Assembly (NCBI GenBank): GCA_041744375.1
Contig: JBGTLA010000105.1
Span: forward strand, 1-35,023
Direction: 5' to 3'
Source of the DNA: JBGTLA01 sp041744375
GTDB taxonomy: Bacteria > Actinomycetota > Acidimicrobiia > Spongiisociales > ZC4RG35
DNA: 35,023 nt
Shown: positions 1 through 7,923 of the stretch, piece after piece
Numbering within the stretch: position 1 is the first letter of the stretch
How the letters are laid out: the number at the start of each line of letters is the position of its first letter
Made by a program: the position numbers and the translations under genes
Notes under the pieces: generated by a model
Databases searched by the model: none
Told to the model about the DNA's origin: nothing
The model's input: only the letters and a program-made list of their open reading frames with translations

Positions 1-790
1 GCCCGGCGCCTGAGCCGACCGTCGCCGAGAACAAGCCGCCGCCCGCATACCCGTCGAGAAGAGTGTCGGCCGGGCCCGGCGACAGATGGGCGCCGACGAG
101 GCGAACGAGGGCTTCCGCCCCGGCCGTGTTGACCTGGAAGAAGGACCGCCCCGACACGCGGAAACGTCGGCCGGCCACCACCTCGTGGATCGTTGCCGGC
201 TCCCATCTTCCCGCCCGTCGACTGATGATGGCCACATCCCCCGTCGCCTCCGAAGCGCGGATGGTTATCCGATCGACGTTGGGGTGCGGTTGAAGCCGGC
301 GGATAACGGCGGAGATCGGGGCCACCACCAGTGGGCAATCCTCGATTACGACGGGCCGATGACTGCCGCGTTCGAACAAAGCAGGTCGACGCTCGCTCAC
401 CCGCAGGTCGATTCGGTTGCGGTAACCGAATCCCGGTCCCACCGAAAGCGTATCGGCCACGGGGGGGTCCGCCACCCCGCCGAGGTGGGCGAGCTGGCTC
501 GCCACCGTGTTGGCCTTCCACCGTCGCTGCGCCTCGAGAGAAAGCATCTGCCAGTCGCAGCCGCCACACCGATCGAACACCGGGCACGGAGCCTCGACCC
601 GGTCCGGAGAGGCCACCACTAGCGCTTCTAATCGCGCCTCGAGGAAGCGGCCACGGTCCTCGACATCTGCGAGAGTCACGAGGTCTCCGGGCACTCCCCC
701 GTCGACGAAGACGACGCGACCGCGGTCACGGCCCACGGCCGGCCCACCGTGCGCCATCGAAGACAGCTCTAGCGGTCCATAGACGGTCAC
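1..790 (-). CDS. 23S rRNA/tRNA uracil-C5 methyltransferase, TrmA/RlmD family (3' part cut off)
   Basis: This frame has no stop from 790 to the window edge, so about 263 N-terminal residues are visible and the C-terminal catalytic part is missing. Residues 1-65 fit a TRAM-like RNA-binding domain. A 4Fe-4S pattern follows: C69, C75 and C78 in CPVFDRCGGC, and C152 in EDCPLV. Then come FFQVNTAGAEALV and a SAM-binding loop, LLDGYAGGGLFSA. These are the marks of COG2265 RNA 5-methyluridine methyltransferases. The usual second half (QD, DPPR and the catalytic Cys) lies outside the window, so rRNA versus tRNA specificity cannot be told. The GTG start at 790 overlaps the DUF2017 stop (GTGA), which implies translational coupling to the DUF2017-clpS genes. 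Confidence 0.88.
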   Translation of the reverse strand, partial: MTVYGPLELSSMAHGGPAVGRDRGRVVFVDGGVPGDLVTLADVEDRGRFLEARLEALVVASPDRVEAPCPVFDRCGGCDWQMLSLEAQRRWKANTVASQLAHLGGVADPPVADTLSVGPGFGYRNRIDLRVSERRPALFERGSHRPVVIEDCPLVVAPISAVIRRLQPHPNVDRITIRASEATGDVAIISRRAGRWEPATIHEVVAGRRFRVSGRSFFQVNTAGAEALVRLVGAHLSPGPADTLLDGYAGGGLFSATVGSGAG

Positions 791-1272
791 CCGGTGTCCG
801 ACGGTGACTCGAACTCGGAGCTGAGCAGCTCGGCTAGCTCCGCCACCACCCAGCCGAGATATCCGAGGGCATCGCCGGCTTCGGTCCGGAGGGTGTCGTA
901 ATCGTCAGGGCCCTCGACGCCCCAGCGCGCCCCCAGGACCAGGCGCACTTCGTTGACTACCCGCAGGAAGGCTGACGCTTCGCCCATCGACATGACTGTC
1001 GGCCCGTCGGCTGCGGCCTGCACCACCAGCTCGAACGAGGAGCGGTCAGCTCGACGCGCCCGGTCCAGTTCGCCTCCCGCAAACCGCCGCCACTCCTCGT
1101 CGGCGTCGGGGTCGTCGGGGTACGCGGGAGGCGAAAGACGGGCCGCACCCGCATCCTCCTCGGGTCCACCGAGACCGGCCAGGACCTCGAGGACACCGGC
1201 GAGGAACCCTACCTCTCCGGCTTGGAGGTTCACCTCGATGCCGTCGCCCACGCGTGCAAAGCGGTCGCTCAT
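787..1272 (-). CDS. DUF2017 family protein
   Basis: This 161-residue protein matches the actinobacterial DUF2017 family, typically encoded beside clpS; its biochemical role is unknown to me. The ATG at 1272 overlaps the clpS stop (ATGA), giving MSDRFARVGDG as N-terminus. An upstream ATG at 1317 is open but lies inside clpS and adds unrelated sequence. The protein is acidic and helical with no signal peptide or membrane segment. Conserved-looking blocks are EVGFLAGVLEVLAGLG near the N-terminus and EASAFLRVVNEVRLVLGARWG near residue 110. The position between clpS and an RNA methyltransferase, coupled at both ends, is the main clue; a role with ClpS/ClpC proteolysis is inference. Confidence 0.82.
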   Translation of the reverse strand: MSDRFARVGDGIEVNLQAGEVGFLAGVLEVLAGLGGPEEDAGAARLSPPAYPDDPDADEEWRRFAGGELDRARRADRSSFELVVQAAADGPTVMSMGEASAFLRVVNEVRLVLGARWGVEGPDDYDTLRTEAGDALGYLGWVVAELAELLSSEFESPSDTG

Positions 1273-1550
1273 TGCTCGATGGTGGCCCAGAGACCGTGAT
1301 GGTGGAGCCGGAAACAATCGTGCTCGGCCCGCTCACGCGGGCCATCGGCGACGATGGCCCGCCCTTCGTTGTGAACCTGGAGCATCAATCTCGTGGCCTT
1401 CGACTTGTCATAACCGAAGAGAGATCGGAGGACATAGACGACATATTCCATGGTGTTGACGGGGTCATCCCACACCACGACCTTCCAGGTCGAATCGATG
1501 CTGGTGTCGGAATCGGTGTCGGGATTCCTCACCGGGGTGGTTGTCGTCAT
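1269..1550 (-). CDS. clpS: ATP-dependent Clp protease adaptor ClpS
   Basis: ClpS binds the N-domain of ClpA/ClpC and delivers N-degron substrates to ClpP. The 93-residue protein has a short Thr-rich tail and then the family core: VVWDDPVNTMEYVVYVL, a helix with the VHNEG motif, and ending HHHGLWATIEQ. The DDPVNT loop and the His of VHNEG correspond to residues used for N-terminal residue recognition and ClpA/C contact. I chose the ATG at 1550: GGAGG lies six bases upstream. A TTG at 1556 overlaps the pheA stop but sits directly on that GGAGG, so it is unlikely to be the start. The gene lies between pheA (2 bp away) and DUF2017 (ATGA overlap). Confidence 0.95.
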   Translation of the reverse strand: MTTTTPVRNPDTDSDTSIDSTWKVVVWDDPVNTMEYVVYVLRSLFGYDKSKATRLMLQVHNEGRAIVADGPRERAEHDCFRLHHHGLWATIEQ

Positions 1551-1552
1551 CG

Positions 1553-2368
1553 TCAACCTCCAGCCACCGATCGGTAGGTACCCAGAAATCTGAGATCCGC
1601 CAGGGTGTTGAGTGGGGGATCGAACACGCTGTCACGTCCGGGGAGGCCAGGCGGATGAGTGAGGTCCACAAAAAACCGATAGCGCCATGCCAGATCCGCC
1701 GGCCGCGACTCGATTCGGGTCAGGTTGGCGCCCCGCAATCCGAGCTCGGTCAAGGCGAGCGCCAACGCTCCTGGGGTGTGGCCGGTGGTGAAGGCCACAC
1801 TTGTCTTGTCGGCATCGTCGGCCACGGGCTGTTCGCCGTTCGCCAGCACCACGAATCGAGTCGTGTTGTGGTCGCGATCGATGACATCGGTGAGGAGGAT
1901 CGCCAGCGAATGCCCGGCAGCGGCCGCAGCGGGAGCCAGGGCGGCGTCGGTCGGAGAGCGCGTCTCGGCCACCCTGCGAACGGCGCCGGCGGTGTCGTTG
2001 ACGGGAACCGGCTCCCACCCCCAGTGGGTTATCACCGACTCTGCCTGACTGAGAGCCTCCGGATGTGAGAGCACCCGCTCGATCTGGTCCACCGCCGTTC
2101 CAGGCACACCGAGGAGGGCGTGGCGCACCTCGACGAGATGCTCGCCGACGATATGACTGTTCCCCGGGAGCAAGCGATCCAGCACCGGTAGGACACTCCC
2201 GGTGGTCGAGTTCTCGATCGGCACCACCAGCCGGTCCACCACTGCGGCTGCCAGCGCCTCGAAGGCGGCGACAAAGCTGGGGAATCCCACCCGCTCGAAT
2301 TGACCGAAGAGTTCGGTGGAGGCCTGATCCGAGTAGGAATAGGCCTCACCTTGGAATCCAATGCGCAC
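1553..2368 (-). CDS. pheA: prephenate dehydratase
   Basis: Converts prephenate to phenylpyruvate in phenylalanine synthesis. The 271 residues hold the catalytic domain (about 1-180) with IENSTTGSV and HNTTRF, whose TRF triplet is the active-site signature, and a C-terminal ACT domain (about 190-265) with GALALALTELGLRGANLTRIESRP. ESRP is the phenylalanine-binding motif, so feedback inhibition is expected. There is no fused chorismate mutase, as is normal for actinobacteria. The start is GTG at 2368, giving MRIGFQGE as in family members. There is no Shine-Dalgarno sequence, but TAGCGT lies six bases upstream, which suggests a leaderless message. clpS follows after 2 bp. Confidence 0.95.
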   Translation of the reverse strand: MRIGFQGEAYSYSDQASTELFGQFERVGFPSFVAAFEALAAAVVDRLVVPIENSTTGSVLPVLDRLLPGNSHIVGEHLVEVRHALLGVPGTAVDQIERVLSHPEALSQAESVITHWGWEPVPVNDTAGAVRRVAETRSPTDAALAPAAAAAGHSLAILLTDVIDRDHNTTRFVVLANGEQPVADDADKTSVAFTTGHTPGALALALTELGLRGANLTRIESRPADLAWRYRFFVDLTHPPGLPGRDSVFDPPLNTLADLRFLGTYRSVAGG

Positions 2369-2374
2369 AGGAGA

Positions 2375-2380
2375 ACGCTA
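2375..2380 (-). promoter_or_regulatory. probable -10 element of a leaderless pheA transcript
   Basis: TAGCGT on the minus strand fits TANNNT and ends six bases before the GTG start of pheA, which has no ribosome binding site. This spacing would place transcription start at or next to the first base of the start codon. Confidence 0.5.
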
Positions 2381-2418
2381 CCGCCCCCGAAGAGAAGCTG
2401 AATCGCGCGGCACTGGTG

Positions 2419-2453
2419 GGCGGGTCCCGTCAGCTGCGCTGATGGGACCCGCC
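2419..2453 (-). terminator. strong hairpin at the 3' end of the small Cys-motif gene
   Basis: GGCGGGTCCCGTCAG (2419-2433) pairs with CTGATGGGACCCGCC (2439-2453), a 15-bp stem with one G-T pair and a 5-base loop. No U-run follows. It lies upstream of the pheA promoter and includes the stop codon (2430-2432) of the small gene, so it probably ends or protects that transcript. Transcription termination is inferred. Confidence 0.5.
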
Positions 2454-2717
2454 GCCGAAGGCGAAGCGAGGACCCGACCTCTCACCCTCCGCCTCGGGTT
2501 CGAGCCGCCTCCCCTGGCGGGACTCCTCCCCGAGAGCAGAGAAGATGGTCGGCCTACTCCGCCTGAAGAGACCTGGTGTCGACACGGGTGATCCGTCTTC
2601 TGTCGCATTCAGGTCGATTACACGCGCACCACAACGTGCGCACTCCATCCTCCGCATCCCCGCACCCAGCGAATACACCTCGAAAAGGTGATCGCTGCTG
2701 CAGCGTCGTTGCCCCAT
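2430..2717 (-). CDS. small protein with a Cys-pair motif, function unknown
   Basis: A 95-residue frame starts MGQRRCSSDHLFEVYSLGAG and continues with CARCG, i.e. Cys6 and His10 followed by a CxxC pair. This suggests a small zinc-ribbon-like metal site in the first 35 residues. The remaining residues are Arg/Pro/Gly-rich and look disordered. A good ribosome binding site, GGGAG, stands five bases before the ATG. I do not recognise the family. The low-complexity C-terminus overlaps a 15-bp hairpin, so the functional part may be only the N-terminal half. It sits between etfD and pheA on the same strand, with its own upstream spacer of 80 bp. Confidence 0.55.
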   Translation of the reverse strand: MGQRRCSSDHLFEVYSLGAGMRRMECARCGARVIDLNATEDGSPVSTPGLFRRSRPTIFSALGEESRQGRRLEPEAEGERSGPRFAFGGGSHQRS

Positions 2718-2797
2718 CCTGTCTCCCTAGCTCAGATAGCCACCACTCAGAGTAGTCGACGCCACCTCAAGTAGCAGCTGAGGATGGAAATTTGGGA

Positions 2798-5005
2798 CTA
2801 ACGGCCCGGGTCCTGAGGCTGGGCCTCATCGAGCATCATGGCCAGGTCACGCACCACCACGTCGTCTCTCCCTAGTTCCTTCACACCGTCGTCGATCATG
2901 ACGTAGCAATACGGGCACGACACCGCCACCTCAGACGCACCCGTGGCGACCGCCTCCTCCGCCCGTTCGATATTGACCTTCTTGCCCGTGTGCTCTTCCA
3001 TCCAAAAGCGCGCCCCGCCGGCACCACAGCACAGAGCCTTGGTCCCATGTCGGGGCATCTCGACCATGGCCAGATCACCGCTGGCTGCCACGACCTGGCG
3101 CGGAGCGAGGTAGATGTCGTTGTGGCGGCCGAGATAACAGGGGTCGTGATACGTGACGGTCCGGGCCGGCCCCTCTCCCGGCGCGGCCGATGAGAGCCGT
3201 CCCTGGCGGAGAAGCTCGGCGAGTACCTGCGTGTGGTGAACGACCTCATAGTTCCCACCCATTTGGGGATATTCGTTGGCCAGAGTGTTGAAACAGTGCG
3301 GGCACTGGGTGATCACCTTCTCGACGCCGAGGTCGGCGAACGTCTCGATGTTCTGCAATGCGAGCTGTTGCCACACATACTCGTTCCCGGCGCGGCGAGC
3401 GGGATCACCGTTGCACATTTCGCGGGGACCCAGAATGGCAAAGGAGATGCCTGCCCGGCGCAGCAGGCGGGCCAAGGAGATCGACACGGCCTGGTTGCGG
3501 TCGTCGAAGGAGCCGGCACAACCCACGAACCACAGGTAATCGACCTCTGTCACGCCTTCTTCGCCCAGAACCGGGATGTCGAAGTCGAGCTTGGACGTCC
3601 AGTCTGCTCGTTGGTCTTGGCTCATACCCCAGGGGTTGCCCTGGTTCTCCATCGCCACGAAGGCCTTGCCCAACTCTGATGGAAAGCTCGACTCCATCAG
3701 CGTGAGATATCGGCGCATATCCAGGATCCGATCGAGGATCTCGATCCCGACGGGACAGATCTCATCACAGGCTCGGCAGGTAGTGCACGACCACGCCTCT
3801 TGCGGACGAACCCGCTGGAAGAGGTCGGAACCTTCGATAGAGATCCCTTCGGCCAGCGACACCGGCGGGGACACCCCCGCAGTCACCGAAGCCACTTCGC
3901 CGGTCTTCAGCACCATCTCCCTCGGGTCGAGAGGCTTGCCGGTGATGTTGGCGGGGCAGACCGAAGTACATCGACCACAAATGGTGCAGGCGTCTGTGTC
4001 GAAGATCTGCTTCCACGTCAAGTCTTCGACGACCGAGGCCCCGATCGTGTCGATGTCCTCGACCTCCATGAGATTGGGCATCTCGCGCATCGCCCCTTTG
4101 TGACGCGCCCGCGGTTCGAGGAAGAGGTTGGCGGGTGAGGTCACCATGTGCCGGAGTTTCGTGGTGGGAAGGATCACCAGAAAGAGTACGAAAACGGCCA
4201 CATGAGCCACCCACGACACCTGATGGATCATCGCCGCCGACGCGTCGGGCACCAGGTACGACAGGGGATAGCCGACGAAGGCCGCCACTTCGAAGTCCGG
4301 CCGACCATCGAGGGCGATGCGGGCCGCCTCGGTAGTGAACCCGGTCACTCCGACGAGGGTCAGTGTGGCGAGGATCCAGCCGTCCTCCGGCTTCGTCTTG
4401 GAACGGATCCGCCATGGCCTCTCTCCGTAGCGGCGCGCCAGGGCCCAGCCCAGGCCACCCAGGTACACGACCCCAGCAAGGTCGAGAATGGCCGAGTACC
4501 CGATGTATGCGGGCCCGTGCAGGAACTTGAGGTTGCCCGGAAGGAGGTGGTCGATCTCGAGGGTCACCGTCCCCAAGAAGAGAACGATGAACCCGTAATA
4601 GACCATCGAGTGCATCAGGCCCGCCCGGCGATCGCGCATGAGGGTCTTCATGCGCAGACCGGCGTCGAGTCGCTTCAGCCTCTCCGGCCAGCGGCCGGTC
4701 CGATCGTCACTCTTGCCGCGTTGCCAGTTGACGGCCCGCAGCGCAAAGAGGTGAAACGCCAGCCACAAACCAACAGCAACACTGACGTAGAAGATAGCCT
4801 TGAGCGGACCGGGGATGTTGCCGAACACGACCCGTCCCACCGCAAAATTTGGCTCGGCCGACAGCTCACCCAGCCACCACAAGCCCAGAGTCCCTGCGGC
4901 CGAGGCCACACCCAGCGTCGCCGCCACCGTCGAGGCCTTGACGAGCCGCCGCTCACGATCGGGGGGGGCGGGCGTCGTCTCGACGTGCTCCTCAGTGATG
5001 GCCAT
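2798..5005 (-). CDS. etfD: EtfD/FadF-like membrane Fe-S oxidoreductase (ETF:menaquinone)
   Basis: 735 residues in three parts. Residues 30-290 hold five or six membrane segments resembling a NarI-type cytochrome b domain, with several His in or near helices (H132, H153, H261, H268). Two 4Fe-4S ferredoxin motifs follow: C340-C343-C346-C350 and C407-C410-C413-C417. Two CCG-type cysteine domains close the protein, with MCNGDP and CPHCFNT in the first and HDPCYLGRHN, LCCGAGG and CPYCY in the second. This is the architecture of mycobacterial EtfD (Rv0338c) and FadF, which pass electrons from reduced ETF to menaquinone during beta-oxidation. That role fits the acyl-CoA genes in this window; no etfAB is visible here. 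There is no Shine-Dalgarno; TACACT lies eight bases before the ATG. Confidence 0.85.
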   Translation of the reverse strand: MAITEEHVETTPAPPDRERRLVKASTVAATLGVASAAGTLGLWWLGELSAEPNFAVGRVVFGNIPGPLKAIFYVSVAVGLWLAFHLFALRAVNWQRGKSDDRTGRWPERLKRLDAGLRMKTLMRDRRAGLMHSMVYYGFIVLFLGTVTLEIDHLLPGNLKFLHGPAYIGYSAILDLAGVVYLGGLGWALARRYGERPWRIRSKTKPEDGWILATLTLVGVTGFTTEAARIALDGRPDFEVAAFVGYPLSYLVPDASAAMIHQVSWVAHVAVFVLFLVILPTTKLRHMVTSPANLFLEPRARHKGAMREMPNLMEVEDIDTIGASVVEDLTWKQIFDTDACTICGRCTSVCPANITGKPLDPREMVLKTGEVASVTAGVSPPVSLAEGISIEGSDLFQRVRPQEAWSCTTCRACDEICPVGIEILDRILDMRRYLTLMESSFPSELGKAFVAMENQGNPWGMSQDQRADWTSKLDFDIPVLGEEGVTEVDYLWFVGCAGSFDDRNQAVSISLARLLRRAGISFAILGPREMCNGDPARRAGNEYVWQQLALQNIETFADLGVEKVITQCPHCFNTLANEYPQMGGNYEVVHHTQVLAELLRQGRLSSAAPGEGPARTVTYHDPCYLGRHNDIYLAPRQVVAASGDLAMVEMPRHGTKALCCGAGGARFWMEEHTGKKVNIERAEEAVATGASEVAVSCPYCYVMIDDGVKELGRDDVVVRDLAMMLDEAQPQDPGR

Positions 5006-5013
5006 GGCCGGGG

Positions 5014-5019
5014 AGTGTA
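5014..5019 (-). promoter_or_regulatory. probable -10 element of etfD
   Basis: TACACT on the minus strand (TANNNT) ends eight bases before the etfD ATG. With no ribosome binding site in between, a leaderless or nearly leaderless transcript is likely. Confidence 0.45.
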
Positions 5020-5063
5020 GGCGATGCCCTCTCGGTGTCCGCCAGCCCCTCTCCCGGACTTCG

Positions 5064-5251
5064 CCCTAAGTGAACGCGCGGGATAGACGGCCGACCAGGC
5101 CAGGGAGCGCCGCCACAGAGCGGCTCCGGTTCCCACAGCCGTCCCTATCCGCCCGTCCCCTAAGCGAACGCGTGGATGGACGGCCGGCCAGGCCAGGGAG
5201 CGCCGCCATAGAGCGGCTCCGGTTCCCACAGCCGTCCCAATCCGCCCGTCC
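5064..5251. repeat. two tandem copies of a ~94-bp palindromic element
   Basis: Copy 1 is 5064-5157 and copy 2 is 5158-5251, differing at roughly eight positions. Each contains nested inverted repeats. The outer arms are GGATAGACGGC and GCCGTCCCTATCC in copy 1; an inner hairpin pairs GCCGC with GCGGC inside a GGA/TCC arm. The element fills most of the 385-bp gene-free stretch between pspA and etfD (5006-5390). A diverged copy lies at 28668-28738. It resembles a REP/BIME-type or miniature mobile element; no ORF is carried. The rest of the stretch (5252-5390) shows nothing recognisable. Confidence 0.85.
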
Positions 5252-5390
5252 CCCAGGACAGTGCTGAATGAATCGTTCCAGCCACCGACGCCAGTCCTCA
5301 TGCCAGGCACTGAGAGGCGCGGGATGCCAGGCTTCCGACGTCCCAATGAGGTCGGATCGGACTTCACCTGGGAGTCTGATCTTGAGCCTG

Positions 5391-6104
5391 CTAGTTCAGG
5401 CCGAGCTCCTTCTTGAGCTCCTCGAGTTTGGCGTCGGCCTGAGCGAGCGAGACCGCCTCTCTCAGCTCGGCCTCTGCTCCCTCGGGAGTCACCTCGCGCA
5501 ACTCGTTATGGGCCTTCGCCCCTGCCAACCGGCCCTCGATCCTCTCTTCGACCCGCGCCAGAGAGGGGGCGTCCACCTCCATCGAGGCGCTCATCGACTG
5601 CATCGCCGAATTGACGGACTCCTGCATCTTGGCCTGCTCCAGCTTGCCCAGGAGCTGCATGCGCTTGGCCGCCAATTCCTGGACGCGCATGGCGTTCTGC
5701 TGGACGGCAGACTTGGCGATCTCCGCCTGCTCGAGGGCTACCTCGTACTGTTCCTTGAGGCCGTTCACATTCGATTCGGCGGCCTGGATCCGCATTGCCA
5801 GCGATTGGGCGGCGCGAGTCCATTTGTCGACTTCGGCCGCGTTGGAGGCATTCTTGGCTTCTTCGGCCTTCAACAACGCCTGCTTGGCGGTCTCTCGAGC
5901 CTCGCCCAACTCGGCGGCCGACTTCTCGATCTTGGCCTCGAGCTGCGTCCGGTGGGCGATCACCTTTGCTGCCTGATTGCGGAGGCGCGTATCGGCCGCC
6001 CGTGCCTCGGTGATGGCCTGTTCGATCTCGATCTCTGGGTCCATGGCCCTCTCGGCCGTGCTCCTGAACAGTTGCTTCAAGTATCCCCAGATTCGGCTGA
6101 TCAT
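5391..6104 (-). CDS. pspA: PspA/IM30 family envelope stress protein
   Basis: A 237-residue, almost entirely helical coiled-coil protein starting MISRIWGYLKQLFRSTAERAM. The family's amphipathic N-terminal helix is followed by MDPEIEIEQAITEA, the characteristic PspA/Vipp1 segment (M..p...l.qai.e). Such proteins form ESCRT-III-like oligomers on the inner face of the plasma membrane and stabilise it under stress. Length is typical. A ribosome binding site, GGGAG, lies five bases before the ATG. No pspBC or PspF-type regulator is adjacent, as is usual in actinobacteria. The gene appears to be a single transcription unit bounded downstream by the palindromic repeats. Confidence 0.93.
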   Translation of the reverse strand: MISRIWGYLKQLFRSTAERAMDPEIEIEQAITEARAADTRLRNQAAKVIAHRTQLEAKIEKSAAELGEARETAKQALLKAEEAKNASNAAEVDKWTRAAQSLAMRIQAAESNVNGLKEQYEVALEQAEIAKSAVQQNAMRVQELAAKRMQLLGKLEQAKMQESVNSAMQSMSASMEVDAPSLARVEERIEGRLAGAKAHNELREVTPEGAEAELREAVSLAQADAKLEELKKELGLN

Positions 6105-6178
6105 GCGTCTCCCGTCGGTCGGTGATCTGACAGCTTACGGGATCCACATGGTCCCCGACCAAGGCACCGCCCGCCGTC

Positions 6179-7090
6179 TCAGCGGCGAACGAGAGAGCGC
6201 ACCAGGAACCACGTGTTGGCGGGCCGCTCGGCGAGACGCCGAGTGAGGTAGGGGTACCAGGCCGAGCCGAACGGCAGATAGATCCGAACGTCATGGCCGA
6301 CGCTCACCAACCGCCGCTGCTCGCCGGCTCGGACCCCGTAGAGCATCTGGAACTCGAAATGTGACGATCGCCCCTCCGCCAGGGAAAGCGTTAGGTCGAT
6401 CAACTTGGGGTCGTGGGTGGCGATCGCCGGCCGGACCGTTTCGGAAGCCATCAGCACCATGAGGAGACGACCGAAAGCCGCATCGACGTCGTCTCTCCCC
6501 TGGAAGGCGATGTCGGCGGGTTCGAGATAGGCCCCTTTGCAAAGGCGGAGATGTCCGCCGAGCGGAAGGAGTCGGGCGAGGTCGTCTGGGGTGCGATGGA
6601 GGTAGGCCTGAAGACACACTCCGAGGTTCCCATGACGGTTTTGCGCATCGGCGTAAACCTCGATGGTGGCGGTCGTGTAGCGCGAATCTTCCATGTCGAT
6701 GGTGACGGTGGTGCCAAACCCGGCGGCAGCCCGTGCTAGGTGGTCGACCAGTTCGGTGGCCAGCTCCTGGTCGATGCTGAGCCCGAGCTGGGTGAGCTTG
6801 ATCGAGATGTTGGCCTTCATGCCAGAATCGGCTATCCGTTCCAGACACTGCAGATACTCCCCGGCCGCTCGTCGAGCACCGTCGCCATCCTCCACTTCTT
6901 CTCCCAACAGATCGAGGGAGACGGTGAGACCGTCGGCCTCGATTCGCTCGCCCACCACAACGGCATCGTTGAGGTCGTCACCCGCCACGAACCGATGGGC
7001 GAGGGTACGGCCGGCGGCCGTGCCGGTGATGAGCGATTGGACCGGTTGCATCCCCGTGGATGCCACCACCGCCCGCGTGAACAGACTCAT
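6179..7090 (-). CDS. putB: proline dehydrogenase (monofunctional)
   Basis: Oxidises proline to pyrroline-5-carboxylate with FAD. The 303-residue protein is the size of monofunctional bacterial PRODH. Family blocks seen in order: SIKLTQLGLSID, VTIDMEDSRYTTATIE, LRLCKGAYLEP, FEFQMLYGVR, and YLPFGSAWYPYLTRRLAERPAN. The last contains the paired arginines that bind the substrate carboxylate. It begins with an ATG that overlaps the proC stop (ATGA), so the catabolic enzyme is translationally coupled to the biosynthetic reductase. The partner P5C dehydrogenase gene lies 26 kb away at 33226. The pairing with proC is odd, because the two enzymes run the proline/P5C step in opposite directions. Confidence 0.95.
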   Translation of the reverse strand: MSLFTRAVVASTGMQPVQSLITGTAAGRTLAHRFVAGDDLNDAVVVGERIEADGLTVSLDLLGEEVEDGDGARRAAGEYLQCLERIADSGMKANISIKLTQLGLSIDQELATELVDHLARAAAGFGTTVTIDMEDSRYTTATIEVYADAQNRHGNLGVCLQAYLHRTPDDLARLLPLGGHLRLCKGAYLEPADIAFQGRDDVDAAFGRLLMVLMASETVRPAIATHDPKLIDLTLSLAEGRSSHFEFQMLYGVRAGEQRRLVSVGHDVRIYLPFGSAWYPYLTRRLAERPANTWFLVRSLVRR

Positions 7091-7917
7091 GGGGTCAGTT
7101 CGCCCAGCTGACGTGACCGCTCCGCCGCCGCCCTGACGGCATCCTCCACCAACGCGCGAAAACCTCGTTCCTCGAGGATGTGCACCGCGGCAGCAGTGGT
7201 GCCACCCGGTGAGGTCACCTGAGCCCGCAAGTCGAAGGGGCCCTTTTTGGTGTCGGTCAGAAGATGTCCCGCCCCCCGCACGGTCTGGTGGACCAGATTC
7301 TCGGCGATGTCTCGGGGAATGCCCTCTCGCACCGCGGCTTCTGTCAGGGCTTCGGCGAGCAGGAACACGTAGGCCGGACCCGTGCCCGAGATGGCCGTGA
7401 CCGCGTCCATCAACGACTCGTCCATGTCGTAGACCTGACCCACCGCTTCCAGGATCGATCGCGCCGCCCCCCGCGACTCTTCGCTCGTGTGGGTCCCGGA
7501 GGCTATTCCGGTGACGCCTTCACCAACCAGAGCGGGAGTGTTGGGCATAGCCCTGATCACCGCCACTTCTGCGAGCCGCCGTTCCAGGCTCCGCAGGGGC
7601 ACTCCGGCAGCTACCGAAACGACCACCTGGTGCTGGGTCACACCCGGTGCGAGCACATCGACCAGGGAGGCGACATCGCGCGGTTTTGCCGCCACCACCA
7701 GCACCCGTCGGCCACGGGCGGCCTCGACGACATCGAGGGTGACGGCGCATCCGCTCGACTCGAAAAGCTGATCTCTTCTCTGTTGTCGACGCACCGCCAG
7801 GCTGATCTCTGCTGGTGCCCATCCGGCCGCCAGCAGACCCTTGAGCAGCGCTTCGCCCATCGCACCGACTCCCAAGATGGCGACCGATGGCCGCTCGACC
7901 GCAACACTGCTGAACAT
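7087..7917 (-). CDS. proC: pyrroline-5-carboxylate reductase
   Basis: Reduces P5C to proline with NAD(P)H, the last step of proline synthesis. The 276 residues show the N-terminal Rossmann motif VAILGVGAMGEALLKGLL, VVAAKP, the family segment IRAMPNTPALVGEGVTG, and the C-terminal dimerisation/active-site part ISGTGPAYVF and QVTSPGGTTAAAVHIL (PROSITE P5CR pattern). Length is normal. The ATG at 7917 has no ribosome binding site, but TATACT lies six bases upstream, so it is likely leaderless. Its stop overlaps the start of the proline dehydrogenase. Confidence 0.96.
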   Translation of the reverse strand: MFSSVAVERPSVAILGVGAMGEALLKGLLAAGWAPAEISLAVRRQQRRDQLFESSGCAVTLDVVEAARGRRVLVVAAKPRDVASLVDVLAPGVTQHQVVVSVAAGVPLRSLERRLAEVAVIRAMPNTPALVGEGVTGIASGTHTSEESRGAARSILEAVGQVYDMDESLMDAVTAISGTGPAYVFLLAEALTEAAVREGIPRDIAENLVHQTVRGAGHLLTDTKKGPFDLRAQVTSPGGTTAAAVHILEERGFRALVEDAVRAAAERSRQLGELTP

Positions 7918-7923
7918 CGGGCG

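Noticed and set aside
1551..1556. TTG at 1556 as clpS start (overlapping the pheA stop)
   Set aside because: The GGAGG ribosome site lies immediately before it with no spacing, but sits six bases before the ATG at 1550.
2490..2515. GGTTCGAGCC, resembling a tRNA T-loop
   Set aside because: The flanking bases do not form a 5-bp T stem, and no acceptor, D or anticodon arms are found; it lies within the small Cys-motif gene.
5064..5251. CRISPR array
   Set aside because: Only two adjacent 94-bp copies without spacers; the units are palindromic elements and no cas genes are nearby.
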